Source of the DNA: Arcicella aquatica
GTDB taxonomy: Bacteria > Bacteroidota > Bacteroidia > Cytophagales > Spirosomataceae
Length of the DNA stretch: 64,000 nt
Direction of reading: 5' to 3'
Assembly: GCF_034928825.1 (NCBI RefSeq)
Contig: NZ_JAYFUL010000032.1
Span: 4,596-68,595 of the forward strand
In this document: one piece after another, positions 47,501-56,368 of the stretch
Numbering within the stretch: position 1 is the first letter of the stretch
Layout: each line of letters starts with the position of its first letter
Program-made: the position numbers and the translations under genes
Notes under the pieces: model-generated
The model's database searches: none
What the model saw: the letters and a program-made list of their open reading frames with translations, nothing else
Told to the model about the DNA's origin: nothing

Positions 47501-49700
47501 ACTGAAACGACAGGCTAATTTAGAAAGTAAGCTTAAAACCAAAATGGAAGCGATTAAGGAACATCGTGATGATGTACTCAACTTCGATTCTATGGGAATT
47601 GACCATATTTTTGTCGATGAATCACATATTTACAAAAACCTTACATACAGTACTCGGCATAATAATGTCGCTGGACTAGGAAGTATGGAAGGAAGTGACA
47701 GGGCTTTAAATATGTTGGTTGCGCTACGAACTTTACAAGAAAAAAAGGGGAAAGATTTAGGGGTTACTTTTCTGTCTGGCACACTCATTTCTAATTCTTT
47801 GAATGAATTATACTTGCTATTTAAATACCTTCGACCCAAAGAACTAAAGAAACAACAGATTTTCAATTTCGATTCTTGGATTGCTACTTATGGCGTTAAA
47901 TCAACAGAGTACGAAATCTCCATTACCAATAATATCATTCAGAAAGAACGATTTCGAGAATATATCAAAGTGCCTGAATTAGCTATTTTCTATAGTCAAA
48001 TTACAGATTATAAAACAAGTGATATGGTTGGTATTTTCCCAGCTAAAGCTAAAACTGAATTAGTGGTTTTACCTCAAACCAAGGAGCAGCAAGACTTTTC
48101 TTTACGTTTACAAGATTTTGCCAATTCTGGAGATGGTACCTTAATCTATCGTAATCCCCTAAGTGAAAGTGAAGAAAAGGCAAAAATGTTAATTGCCACC
48201 AATGAGAGCAAGAAGATGGCATTGGATATGCGTTTGATTCATCCTAGTTTTAACGATGATGTCAATAATAAAATCAATCAATGCTGTCATAAAGTATTAG
48301 ATTACTATCAGGAAGGTAATCACTTCAAAGCAACTCAAATGATTTTCTGTGATTTGAGTACTCCTTCTTCTAAAAGTACTGGTTTCAATGTTTATTTTGC
48401 CATCAAGGATAAGTTGATAGAAAAAGGACTAAAACCTGAGGAAGTCGCTTTTATTCAATCTTTCAAAACGGATAAGCAGCGAGAAAAACTCTTTGAAAAA
48501 ATGAACGATGGTGAAGTAAGGGTTTTGATTGGCTCGACAAGTACTTTAGGAACAGGCGTAAATGCCCAGCGCCGAATGATTGCCATGCACCACTTAGATA
48601 TTCCATGGAAACCCTCTGAATTTGAACAGCGCATTGGTAGAGGTGCCAGACAAGGGAATGAATATGCCATGAAGTTTAATAACAATGAGGTACATAATTT
48701 TGTCTATGCCGTTGAACAGACGCTAGATTCTTATAAATTCAATCTTCTGCTTAACAAAAGTATTTTTATCAATCAGATTAAATCGAATCAGCTAGGTGTA
48801 CGAAAAATTGATGAAGGGGGTATGGATGAAGCCAATGGTATGAATTATGCCGAGTACTGCGCCATTCTTTCTGGAAATACCATGCTCCTTGATAAAGCTA
48901 AATTAGAACGTGAGCTTGGAAAGGTAGAATCTGAAAAGTTTATGTTTTTAAAAGACCAGCGACTGGCGGAAGAAAAGATTGAAGGGTTGGAAACTTCCTT
49001 GCGATTAAATGAAATGAAAAAAGAAGCATTTCAGAAAGATCAAAAGTTCCTTTTAGAACAACAGTTTGCCTTTCATTCAGAAAAGGTTAATCTTGACAAA
49101 TACTTGATAAATTCTCAGACCTTAGAAAATTTTATTACTCGTCATTCAGATTCACTTTTTGATAAAAAGGAGCTTGATATAAGGACTGAAAAAGGATTAG
49201 GTGCGTATCTTGTTAAATTAAGAGATAGCATCTCTCAAGAAGGAATTACGGAAGTAGGCACTTATGCAGGCTTTAAAATGTATTTCGAAACGACTAAGAT
49301 AAGAGATTTTGATAATAGAGTAAGCTTAGAAAATATCTTAATACTACAAGGGAAGAGTAATGAAAAGTATGGTTTCAATGGCGGTTATCTTGCGAGTACG
49401 CCAGATATTGCTGTACAATACCCACAAAGAGCACTTGTCAAAATTCCAGCATTAATAGAAAGTGTTCAACTGAACATTGAAAATATCAACAAGAATATCA
49501 ACGATTTAAGAAAGTTTATCCAAGAAGACTTTAAAGGAGAAAATGAACTGATTAAAGTCAAGAAAGAACTTGATTCCCTAAAAGAAAAGATTGATCAAAC
49601 CATTGAAAAAAAGGAAAAGTCCATCCATATTACTCCATCCAGCAATGCAGAAGAGCAGGTTAATGAGATGGATAAGAAAGGGATGAGGGTTAAAATATGA
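44538..49700 (+). CDS. Giant DNA methylase-helicase fusion (antirestriction DarB-like)
   Basis: 1,720 residues. N-terminal N6-adenine methylase part: YLDPSAGSGLFFSEF (SAM motif) and SNIPFGDFKVFD, a variant of the NPPY motif. Central SF2 helicase: VDHQVGLGKSLTMI (Walker A), IFVDESHIYKN (DExH-like), GSTSTLGTGVNAQRR and EQRIGRGARQGNEY (motifs V, VI). A long coiled-coil C-terminus follows (KAKLERELGKVESEKF). Such proteins are carried by conjugative elements and some phages and are thought to protect or remodel incoming DNA. The methylase motif has NIPF rather than NPPF, which may impair methylation. Confidence 0.82.
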   Translation: MSYQKKQALKDNLEGLKTAYQILDEKRVASPEEKDILSKFKGWGGLKELLLPLDNISSWSLESLKIKPHIEELHTFLSSKPNYEQNIESIKNSILTSFYTSPELIHSIGNALLKNGVKADNYLDPSAGSGLFFSEFKQLGIAMKDSLLLGKDDLTAKILKALHTNSVHAPFETVGKHKMGTYDLISSNIPFGDFKVFDPIYNLNKNKVKRQASNHIHNFFLVKSLDLLKEGGVLAHIMPYGVLDSPAHLPIRQFVMANANLISAIRLPQNTFLDAGTQAGADLLILQKTGPKTSLNPMEQSLVRTALITHEQSSHKFQLNEFFHLNRNAIISDELTFGKDQYGRPNLAYLKAGGLPEICKAVDEILSADFKKNFTSNLAMKSSEPSLFHDTSVCKKTNLIQLDLFAPAANVNPVEATLPITPTLPKNIPYKTPLTESDIDGQFVVENDKIFKLKIDVGANYLVPTDYTLELQNMYLAVMQIRKTYDDLYRYELSEKIEHPVLRKSLNELYDNFTSVYGSLNTNRIYLDEDPKNKQLFGLERVENKEFVKSDIFHKPIGFNQVLEYSVKDAFYVSLNQYGFADVPYIAKLSQHNVAAIEQQLLADKLIAYNPKTARFEGFASVISGNVVEKINWLENNLPHIEDQQKKERLQHTLDCLKEVLPTPINFNDLDFNLGERWISPKIYERFARQLFNSSSVTVDYLENTDNYMIRYQKYERNENINTLYAVAADNNKVNGIDLLEHALYNTTPKMEKLIGYDARGKNIYVTDKDKTILVNNKIEDIRNKFVAFLNEQDIDFKNDLAKTYNQKFNCYVKPQYDGGHLTFPQLNLQNLGIPDLYKSQKDAAWTLIQQDGGIVDHQVGLGKSLTMIVTSHEMKRLGVANKPLILCLKANIAQIAETYKKAYPDASLLYSGDVDFSKKNRENIFNQIKNNHWDCVILTHEQFSKIPHSHEAFSAVLGDELNNLNKDLKVMNAMSQTYETKQQYKGLLKRQANLESKLKTKMEAIKEHRDDVLNFDSMGIDHIFVDESHIYKNLTYSTRHNNVAGLGSMEGSDRALNMLVALRTLQEKKGKDLGVTFLSGTLISNSLNELYLLFKYLRPKELKKQQIFNFDSWIATYGVKSTEYEISITNNIIQKERFREYIKVPELAIFYSQITDYKTSDMVGIFPAKAKTELVVLPQTKEQQDFSLRLQDFANSGDGTLIYRNPLSESEEKAKMLIATNESKKMALDMRLIHPSFNDDVNNKINQCCHKVLDYYQEGNHFKATQMIFCDLSTPSSKSTGFNVYFAIKDKLIEKGLKPEEVAFIQSFKTDKQREKLFEKMNDGEVRVLIGSTSTLGTGVNAQRRMIAMHHLDIPWKPSEFEQRIGRGARQGNEYAMKFNNNEVHNFVYAVEQTLDSYKFNLLLNKSIFINQIKSNQLGVRKIDEGGMDEANGMNYAEYCAILSGNTMLLDKAKLERELGKVESEKFMFLKDQRLAEEKIEGLETSLRLNEMKKEAFQKDQKFLLEQQFAFHSEKVNLDKYLINSQTLENFITRHSDSLFDKKELDIRTEKGLGAYLVKLRDSISQEGITEVGTYAGFKMYFETTKIRDFDNRVSLENILILQGKSNEKYGFNGGYLASTPDIAVQYPQRALVKIPALIESVQLNIENINKNINDLRKFIQEDFKGENELIKVKKELDSLKEKIDQTIEKKEKSIHITPSSNAEEQVNEMDKKGMRVKI

Positions 49701-49717
49701 AACAATAGCTTTGCTCT

Positions 49718-49774
49718 ATAATGTTTGATATTATAAACATTATATGTATATTTGTTCATAATATCAAACATTAT
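49718..49774. promoter_or_regulatory. HipB-type operator pair
   Basis: A 17-base perfect inverted repeat: ATAATGTTTGATATTAT (49,718-49,734) and ATAATATCAAACATTAT (49,758-49,774), 23 bases apart. The right arm covers the ATG of hipB, so binding would block both promoter and start. An inner TGATATTATAAACATTATA pattern adds dyad symmetry. Confidence 0.75.
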
Positions 49775-50096
49775 GAATTCTAAAGCAACTATATTACTAC
49801 CGACTGCTGCTAAAATATTAGCTCAATTAGGAGAAGATATTAGACTTGCTCGTCTAAGAAGAAAACTAAGTGCCGAACAAGTTGCTGAACGTGCGGACAT
49901 TAGTCGTACCACATTATGGTTAATTGAAAAAGGTACGCCAAGTGTTGCGATGGGGGCATACGTTCAAGTATTATTTGTATTGGGTTTAGAAAGAAACTTT
50001 CTAAACCTAGCCAATGATGATACTTTAGGTAGAAAGTTACAAGATGCTGATTTATTGGTCAAAAAACGGGCAAGCAGAAAAACGAAAGAGGCATAA
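49773..50096 (+). CDS. hipB: HipB-like HTH antitoxin
   Basis: About 107 residues from the ATG at 49,773; the TTG at 49,752 would start inside the operator. An XRE helix-turn-helix (LGEDIRLARLRRKLSAEQVAERADISRTTLWLIEKG) is followed by a basic tail (LVKKRASRKTKEA). It represses its own operon through the inverted repeat above and neutralises the kinase. The toxin ATG is four bases after its stop. Confidence 0.88.
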   Translation: MNSKATILLPTAAKILAQLGEDIRLARLRRKLSAEQVAERADISRTTLWLIEKGTPSVAMGAYVQVLFVLGLERNFLNLANDDTLGRKLQDADLLVKKRASRKTKEA

Positions 50097-50100
50097 GATA

Positions 50101-51366
50101 ATGGCAGAAAAAAAACGACATATCACTGTATTTACAGATTGGGAAAGCTCAGAAATACCTCAATTAATGGGTGAATTATCTGCAACGCAAATCAGAGGAA
50201 AAGAAATATTTGCTTTTGAATATGATAAACAGTGGTTGAAAGTTAATGAATATCTCTTTTCACTTGACCCTGATTTAGCATTATATAGTGGGAAGCAATA
50301 TCTAAATGACACTAAAAGTAATTTTGGTATTTTTATGGATTCTTCACCCGACAGATGGGGACGTTTACTCATGCGTAGGCGTGAAGCTGCTATGGCAAGA
50401 TTAGAGGGGCGTAAAGAACAATTACTTTTTGAAACAGATTATCTTTTAGGTGTATATGACCAACATAGAATGGGGGCAATACGATTTAAGGAATCTATTG
50501 AAGGTCCATTTTTAAATGATAATAGAGCAATGGCTGCTCCCCCTTTTACCTCTCTAAGAGAATTAGAGCAAGCTAGTCTTCAACTTGAAAAAGATGACAG
50601 TGTAGATAATCCTGACTATTTAAAGTGGTTAAATATGCTCATTGCTCCTGGTTCGTCTTTAGGAGGTGCAAGACCCAAAGCAAGTATTGTAGATACCAAT
50701 AAGCATTTATGGATTGCAAAATTCCCAAGTAACTTTGATAATCGAGATACTGCTGCATGGGAAATGGTTATTTATGAATTAGCCCAAAAATCGGGGATTC
50801 AAATGTCTGAAGCAATGATTCAAAAGTTTAGTGGTCATCATCATACTTTTTTGACAAAACGTTTTGATAGAGTCAATAGTAAAAGGATTCATTTTGCCTC
50901 TGCTATGACACTACTAGGATATACCGATGGAACAGATTTTCAGGACGGGGTAAGTTACTTACATTTAGCCGAATTTATCATGCGAAATGGCTCAAACGTA
51001 GAGGGTGATTTAGAACAGCTTTGGAGAAGAATTGTCTTTAATATTTGTGTCTCTAATACAGATGACCATCTTAGAAATCATGGATTTTTATTGACAAAAA
51101 AAGGTTGGGAGCTCTCCCCTGCCTTTGATATAAATCCCATTGAAACTGGCACAGGATTAAAATTAAACATTTCAGAAAATGATAATGCTTTGGATACAAA
51201 TCTTGCTTTGGAAGTCGCAATATTTTTTAGGCTAAAACAAGAACGTGCCAAGCAAATTATTGAAGAGATTAAGAGAGCCGTAGCTGAATGGAAAACAATA
51301 GCTACAAAATATAAAATAAGTAGAAACGAACAGGAAATGATTAGCAGAGCATTTATGACAGTTTAG
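50101..51366 (+). CDS. hipA: HipA-family Ser/Thr kinase toxin
   Basis: 421 residues from the ATG at 50,101. SSLGGARPKASI is the phosphate-binding loop, NTDDHLRNHGFL the catalytic loop with Asp, and SPAFDINP the metal-binding DxNP motif; FLTKRFDRV is also conserved. HipA kinases phosphorylate tRNA synthetases or related targets and cause growth arrest. All catalytic residues are present, so this pair may stabilise the element. Confidence 0.92.
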   Translation: MAEKKRHITVFTDWESSEIPQLMGELSATQIRGKEIFAFEYDKQWLKVNEYLFSLDPDLALYSGKQYLNDTKSNFGIFMDSSPDRWGRLLMRRREAAMARLEGRKEQLLFETDYLLGVYDQHRMGAIRFKESIEGPFLNDNRAMAAPPFTSLRELEQASLQLEKDDSVDNPDYLKWLNMLIAPGSSLGGARPKASIVDTNKHLWIAKFPSNFDNRDTAAWEMVIYELAQKSGIQMSEAMIQKFSGHHHTFLTKRFDRVNSKRIHFASAMTLLGYTDGTDFQDGVSYLHLAEFIMRNGSNVEGDLEQLWRRIVFNICVSNTDDHLRNHGFLLTKKGWELSPAFDINPIETGTGLKLNISENDNALDTNLALEVAIFFRLKQERAKQIIEEIKRAVAEWKTIATKYKISRNEQEMISRAFMTV

Positions 51367-51404
51367 TGAACAATCCCTTTTTTTACATTTTATACCCTTG
51401 TTTT

Positions 51405-52730
51405 CTACTCTTTTCGAACAGTAGAAATAGCATAGAGGGGATATACATCGATGGGGGGATAGCTTGAGAAGTTCTCCAAAGAGAGGCGAATGCCTAAATC
51501 TCGCTTTTTCTCTTTTAAAAACATAAACATGCTTTGCATTGCCCCTTTATTTGAGGCTTTAATCTCTAAGGGTACAATCTGTTCTCCTTGCTGAATAACA
51601 TAATCAATTTCCGCATTACTGTTGGCACTTTCTCGATGCCAGTAATATAAATTTTCTTGTTGCAAAGGGTTTCCGTATTTCAAATATTCTAACCCTACAA
51701 ACATCTCTGCTATCGCTCCTTTGTTAATAGCATCAAAATCATTTTGAGCTAATAACTTTCCGACATCTAAGCCTAAAACTCTTTGATAAAGTCCTGTGTC
51801 TAATAAAATGAGTTTACGTTTTTTTTCATCCAGCTCGGCTCCTAGTGGTATCCCATTGGCAGAACTATGCGTTACAGGAATCACCAAGCCTGCCATCATT
51901 AATAATTGAACGGCCTCTTTAATTTGTACCAAACTCGTTTGTGTAGCCGCTTTGGTATAAATAAACTTTCCTCCTGTTTGCTGTATAATAGCATCAAAAA
52001 CCTCTGAAATTCTCATTGAAGGTACTCTTTTCTTATATTTGGCAAAATCTGCTTTGATTGAAATGATTAAATCATCCAAAACAGCTTGTACTTCTAATAA
52101 GCTACTACCGCTTGCATATTGAGCAACGGCTTCTGGCATTCCTCCTACTATCAGAAATTTCTTAAAATATTCTGTCAGTTTTTGATGAAAAGGCAAAGGC
52201 AAAGGATTTTTTGGACTTGCCTGCTTTTTTAAGTTGATAAGCCTATGCTCTCCTAAGCTACCTAAAAACTCATCAAAAGAAAGTGGATACACAAAAACAG
52301 ACCGTACTCGGCCTACCCCGAAAGATGGTAATTGTTCTAAAGCAAATTCTAATAATGAACCCGCAGAAATAAGATGTAATGCTGGCATTTTTTCATAGAA
52401 AAAACGAAGCGATGAAATGGCAGGCAAACACATTTGTATTTCATCAAAAAACAGTAAAGTCTTATCAGGAATAATTGGGGTATTGAAGTATAAAGATAAG
52501 TTGTCACAAATTGCATTGGGCTCTAGGTTTCCATTAAAAAAAGCTTGAACATCTAAAGAAGCCTCAAAATTAACTTCAATGTAATAGTCAAATCGTTTTG
52601 ATAGTTCTTGTACAGCCGTGGATTTCCCTACTTGTCTTGCTCCACGAAGCATCAGTGGTTTTCTATCAATTTGGTTCTTCCAATCAAGTAAAACCTTATC
52701 TATTTCTCTATCAATATGCACTTTTGTCAT
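51405..52730 (-). CDS. AAA ATPase with DUF4143 (AAA_14 family)
   Basis: About 441 residues from the MTKVHIDREI start; 18 further upstream residues are AT-rich leader. Walker A MLRGARQVGKST, Walker B LLFFDEIQMC, sensor-like SAGSLLEFAL and the DUF4143 tail with NAEIDYVIQQGEQIVPLEIKASNKG, a restriction-nuclease-like ExK core. These ATPases are common in Bacteroidota accessory DNA; the function is unknown, and nucleic-acid or toxin roles have been proposed. Confidence 0.85.
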   Translation of the reverse strand: MTKVHIDREIDKVLLDWKNQIDRKPLMLRGARQVGKSTAVQELSKRFDYYIEVNFEASLDVQAFFNGNLEPNAICDNLSLYFNTPIIPDKTLLFFDEIQMCLPAISSLRFFYEKMPALHLISAGSLLEFALEQLPSFGVGRVRSVFVYPLSFDEFLGSLGEHRLINLKKQASPKNPLPLPFHQKLTEYFKKFLIVGGMPEAVAQYASGSSLLEVQAVLDDLIISIKADFAKYKKRVPSMRISEVFDAIIQQTGGKFIYTKAATQTSLVQIKEAVQLLMMAGLVIPVTHSSANGIPLGAELDEKKRKLILLDTGLYQRVLGLDVGKLLAQNDFDAINKGAIAEMFVGLEYLKYGNPLQQENLYYWHRESANSNAEIDYVIQQGEQIVPLEIKASNKGAMQSMFMFLKEKKRDLGIRLSLENFSSYPPIDVYPLYAISTVRKE

Positions 52731-52929
52731 TTTCAGTACCCGTAAATTCAACACAAAAGTTAAAAATAGTAGGCAGAAAAACAACTAAAAAACAATTTAT
52801 AGGCATCTAAAAGGTATTTATTGATTCATCTTAGGAACAATCCATGTATCAATCCAAGATAAAAAACTTAAGAAAAACGCATAAATGAGGACTTAAACCT
52901 ACATGGACTGGATTAATACATTTTGGTAT

Positions 52930-53060
52930 AATTGTTTGATATTGCTTTATAGACATTAATTGTATTATTGTTCATATTTGGGAGGTGCAAGGTGCAAGAC
53001 CTACAGCAAGTATTGTAGATACCAATAATCATTTATGGATTGCAAAATTCTCAAGCAACT
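52930..53060 (+). pseudogene. Deleted second copy of hipBA
   Basis: Bases 52,930-52,975 resemble the hipB promoter/operator at 49,718-49,766 (TGTTTGATATT... and ATTGTTCATA). At about 52,980 they join GGAGGTGCA..., and 52,990-53,060 nearly repeat hipA bases 50,668-50,734 (CAAGTATTGTAGATACCAAT in both). GGTGCAA is duplicated at the joint. So one hipBA copy lost everything between its operator and the middle of hipA. Confidence 0.7.
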
Positions 53061-53080
53061 AAAACTCACTGCATAAATTC

Positions 53081-54379
53081 TTAAACTAAAGGAAAATATA
53101 CTTTCCCTGCCCAGTAAAGTGGTATAAAGTGTAATTTCCCTTGAATCCCGAAGGGAGCATTTGAAAAAATAATAGCTTTTGTGATATGAGGATATTGTTC
53201 TAATAAATAATGTAAACTTTTCAAAGACCCACTTCTTCCAGATTTTACTTCTATTGGAATAATTTGCCCGTCTCCCACCATTACAAAATCTACTTCTGCA
53301 CTACTTCCCGGGCTAGTTCTTGCCCAATATGTGAGTTCTTCTTTTTGTGTAGTAATCATTTGTTGTGCCACAAATTGCTCTGCCAACATTCCATTAAAGG
53401 CAGCAGTTAGGTTCTTTTTTAAGTAAACATCTTGAATGGACAATTTACTTTTTCGCAACAATAAACCAATATCAAGATGAAATAATTTGAATTGCTTACC
53501 AGAAGGTGTAAGCGGTAATCCAGCAATTGAAACATTTTGAACAGCATTTAGTAAACGAGCTGTCCTTAGTACTTCAACACCTTTTTTGATGGTGGGGCTT
53601 GAAAAACGGTCAGATAAATGTGTGTAGATAATCTGATTACTTATTAGCGAAGCACTTTTTTCTAAAATGTCATTCAGCACATCGCCATCTACAGTGGGCT
53701 TATATTTCTTGAAATCCTGCTCATAAGCGTACAATAAGTTATCTTGTATTTCTTTTACGTCATTAAAATCTTGATTGTTTACAAAACTTTGCACGCATTC
53801 TGGCATTCCACCTACAACAAAGTAATTATTGAGCTCATCATTCAAAATACCTGTTACAACTTCTGGTAAAATAGTAGGTTTGTCATCAAGAATATGGGCG
53901 ATTGAGTCTTTTTTTCGGGCTAATAAAAACTCATAAAAAGTCATCGGTGCTAGACTCATCACATCTACCCGTCCCACTGGAAAAGGCTGATTCCTAAATT
54001 CAAAGTCTAATAGTGAGCCTGCCGCAATAAGATATAATTCTTTTTTATCTTCATAAAAATACCTCAAACTACCCAATGCATCGGCACAAGCCTAAATTTC
54101 ATCAAAAAAAAGTAGGTCATTTACAAGGTCAATCTTAACACCAAGTGCAAACTCTAGTTCTAAAAGTATTCTGTTTACATCAAAATTACTTTTAAAAATA
54201 ATGTGTAAATCTCGTCTTTTTTCGAAATTGATAGTAATTACCTTTCCTGTAAAATACGATTCTCCAAACTTTTGAACCAACCAAGACTTTCCGACTTGTC
54301 TTGCTCCGTTCAGCACAAGTGGTTTTCTTGAGGGTTTTACCTTCCAATTCGCTAATTCATTTAGCTTTTTTCTGAACAT
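53081..54379 (-). pseudogene. Second DUF4143 ATPase interrupted by an amber codon
   Basis: The two frames (54,379-54,092 and 54,076-53,081) are in the same phase. The first ends LLFFDEI and TAG at 54,092-54,094, and the next codons read ACADALGSLRYFYEDKKELYLIAAGSLLDF. Family members have DEIQ here, so one CAG-to-TAG change explains the break. Walker A NGARQVGKSW and the C-terminal AEVDFVMVGDGQIIPIEVKSGRS are otherwise intact. About 430 residues if read through. Confidence 0.8.
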
Positions 54380-54434
54380 ATATTCATTAGTCTTGTCAAT
54401 TCAACTCTATTTCTTTGCAGAAATAATACGAAAA

Positions 54435-54495
54435 TTCAACAATAATGGTTATAATTTTAAATAATCAATTTAAAATTATAACCATTATTGTTGAA
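54435..54495. terminator. 28-bp perfect hairpin
   Basis: Arms 54,435-54,462 and 54,468-54,495 are perfect reverse complements (5' arm begins TTCAACAATAATGG) around a five-base loop. It lies after the zeta-like gene and before the ATPase gene, both minus strand. It may be a terminator, an operator or the relic of a small mobile element. Confidence 0.6.
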
Positions 54496-54577
54496 CAGGA
54501 CTATGTAGTTTCCCTTTCTAAGACCATATAAAGAATTTAAAGAGTTAAATTATCTAAGACTGTAGATAGCCTTTGAA

Positions 54578-55489
54578 TCACTCTGCCTTCATCTGCTTAC
54601 TTTTGACTTTTCCTTCCTTACCTTCTAAAATATACTTGAAGTTGAAATCGAAACGTACTTTTTCTAAAAAGTTAGCGTCTCTATTTACCTTCATAGCTTT
54701 TACCTTTTGGGCTTTCTCTTTTAGATAGGTTAATTCTGTCGAAGTAAAATCTCTATTCTGTTCATTCAAATAAGCGTCTAAAACCTTCTCCTTCTTTTCT
54801 TCCAAGATGATGGGCTTGGATTTTAGTACACCATTTTCTTCAAAGGTATGAAGTTGATAAATGCTTATTTTATCAAGCAAATGCTGTTCATATAACTTTT
54901 GAAGTGTCTGAGGAATCTTATTACATAGCTGATCGTGATACTGTTTAGATACTAGCCTCCCACTCTTTTCAGTCAATAGTCGATGCTCGTACTCTTCTTC
55001 AGCATTCAAATAGCTAAACATTTTATTGATAGATAGTACTTTCAAGGCTATCACATAAGCGTGCTCTTTGTATTTACTTAATCGTTGAACTGCTTTTTCT
55101 GCATTACCTAAACTTGCTTCCAATATAACATTGTAGTGATGTTGAATGGCATAGTCCTCAATATGTAGCAAAAGTTCTTTGGTAAAATCTGCTGTTAGTG
55201 GCAACAACATGTCGGGATATTCCTGCTTAATCTCTGCAATCGATGGATGGTAGTTTCGTAAAATATCCGCTGACAATAAAATGGCATTCCCAGCAAACTC
55301 TTTAGTAGCCATATCAACTAACTCTTCCTTTTTACTCCCAGATTGCCCACCTACAATAATCAAGCTTGGTTTCTCTGAGGGCGTTTTATAAAGAATGCTA
55401 TCATCAATAGCATTTAGCTTTATCTCTTCAATTTGTTCAGCACTCACAAAGAATCGACCTTTGAGACCTGACAATAAATCCATCTGCAT
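54578..55489 (-). CDS. Zeta-toxin-like P-loop kinase
   Basis: 303 residues. PSLIIVGGQSGSKKEELVD is a Walker-A-like loop, ILLSADILRNYHPSIAEI the substrate-binding Asp region, and NVILEASLGN plus YVIALKVLSINKM the following strands; this order matches zeta toxins (UDP-sugar kinases). The P-loop reads GGQSGSKKE, slightly unusual since the usual GxPGSGKS ends in KS/KT. No antitoxin was recognised nearby. The next minus-strand gene is 130 bases upstream. Confidence 0.75.
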   Translation of the reverse strand: MQMDLLSGLKGRFFVSAEQIEEIKLNAIDDSILYKTPSEKPSLIIVGGQSGSKKEELVDMATKEFAGNAILLSADILRNYHPSIAEIKQEYPDMLLPLTADFTKELLLHIEDYAIQHHYNVILEASLGNAEKAVQRLSKYKEHAYVIALKVLSINKMFSYLNAEEEYEHRLLTEKSGRLVSKQYHDQLCNKIPQTLQKLYEQHLLDKISIYQLHTFEENGVLKSKPIILEEKKEKVLDAYLNEQNRDFTSTELTYLKEKAQKVKAMKVNRDANFLEKVRFDFNFKYILEGKEGKVKSKQMKAE

Positions 55490-55619
55490 AAAAGTAATAT
55501 GAATTGAATGGTGGTTATATTCGTAAAATTAAACAATTTGTTCAATTTATTCAATACACCCCCACCAAACTAACAAAAAGATTATATTATACTTTTAAAT
55601 TTAATCTTAAAACGCTAAG

Positions 55620-56003
55620 CTAATCTTTTATCCCTTTCTGATTGAATACAAAAGCTTCCATTAATTCATCATTCCTTACCCCTATCGTTTGAATGAAATG
55701 TTGTCTTGTCCAAAGGCTTGGGGTTTTTGATTTAAGTTGCGGATAGTTCTTTTTTAATTCTCCCGCCAAGTATGCCTTTAAATTGGTAATGATTACGTGA
55801 GGAGACTCCATCGCAATTTCTGTACTTATTTCAAGGATAACCGTATGTTTATCTCTAATGTCTAGTGACAATAATGCTATAGAGTTTTCATAACAATAAC
55901 GATACGTAAGATTCAAAAAATCTGCATGAAGGTCTTCAGTCAAAAGCGTTTTTTTATACTTAGTGCAAAAGATAATACAATACTGTAAAATATTTTCTTT
56001 CAT
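55620..56003 (-). CDS. IS200 TnpA-like (Y1/HUH fold) protein without catalytic residues
   Basis: 127 residues. YCIIFCTKYKKTLLTEDLH, LDIRDKHTVILEIST, ITNLKAYLAGELKKNYPQL and SLWTRQHFIQTIGV follow IS200/IS605 TnpA in order. TnpA needs an HxH pair (HVHLL) and a Tyr in the last helix; here the first is HTV and the helix reads DELMEAFVFNQ with Phe where Tyr is expected. So it is probably a domesticated nucleic-acid-binding protein rather than a transposase. Confidence 0.6.
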   Translation of the reverse strand: MKENILQYCIIFCTKYKKTLLTEDLHADFLNLTYRYCYENSIALLSLDIRDKHTVILEISTEIAMESPHVIITNLKAYLAGELKKNYPQLKSKTPSLWTRQHFIQTIGVRNDELMEAFVFNQKGIKD

Positions 56004-56081
56004 TTTTATTAGTTTAGCGTATACCTATCTATTTTTTTATTATATTTGATCTATAAATAGTCAATCCAAAATTATACAATT

Positions 56082-56309
56082 ATGAATCATTCTTCAATTT
56101 TATTATTTAACTGGAACGTATATGGAATAGGGGTAGGAACTTTAACCTTCTGTACTTGGGCTGTTTTCTTCTTCTATGATTACTTTATCAGCGGGCAACA
56201 TAGCAAAGAGTCTATGTTCGACAATCCATCTTCATCAGGTAAATCATTTGATACTCGTACTCAAATTCATGCCGAAGAGGTAGCGTTCGATTCAATGATT
56301 AATCAGTAA
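56082..56309 (+). CDS. Small membrane protein at the start of the tra operon
   Basis: 75 residues: one hydrophobic segment (VYGIGVGTLTFCTWAVFFFYDYFI) and a polar tail (HAEEVAFDSMINQ). It precedes the pilin-like gene by 59 bases on the same strand and so belongs to the transfer operon. No family was recognised. Confidence 0.55.
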   Translation: MNHSSILLFNWNVYGIGVGTLTFCTWAVFFFYDYFISGQHSKESMFDNPSSSGKSFDTRTQIHAEEVAFDSMINQ

Positions 56310-56368
56310 TTAGGCTTATTCAAACTCCGTATTTATGAACATTTTTTCAAACCTAAATCTATACTATC

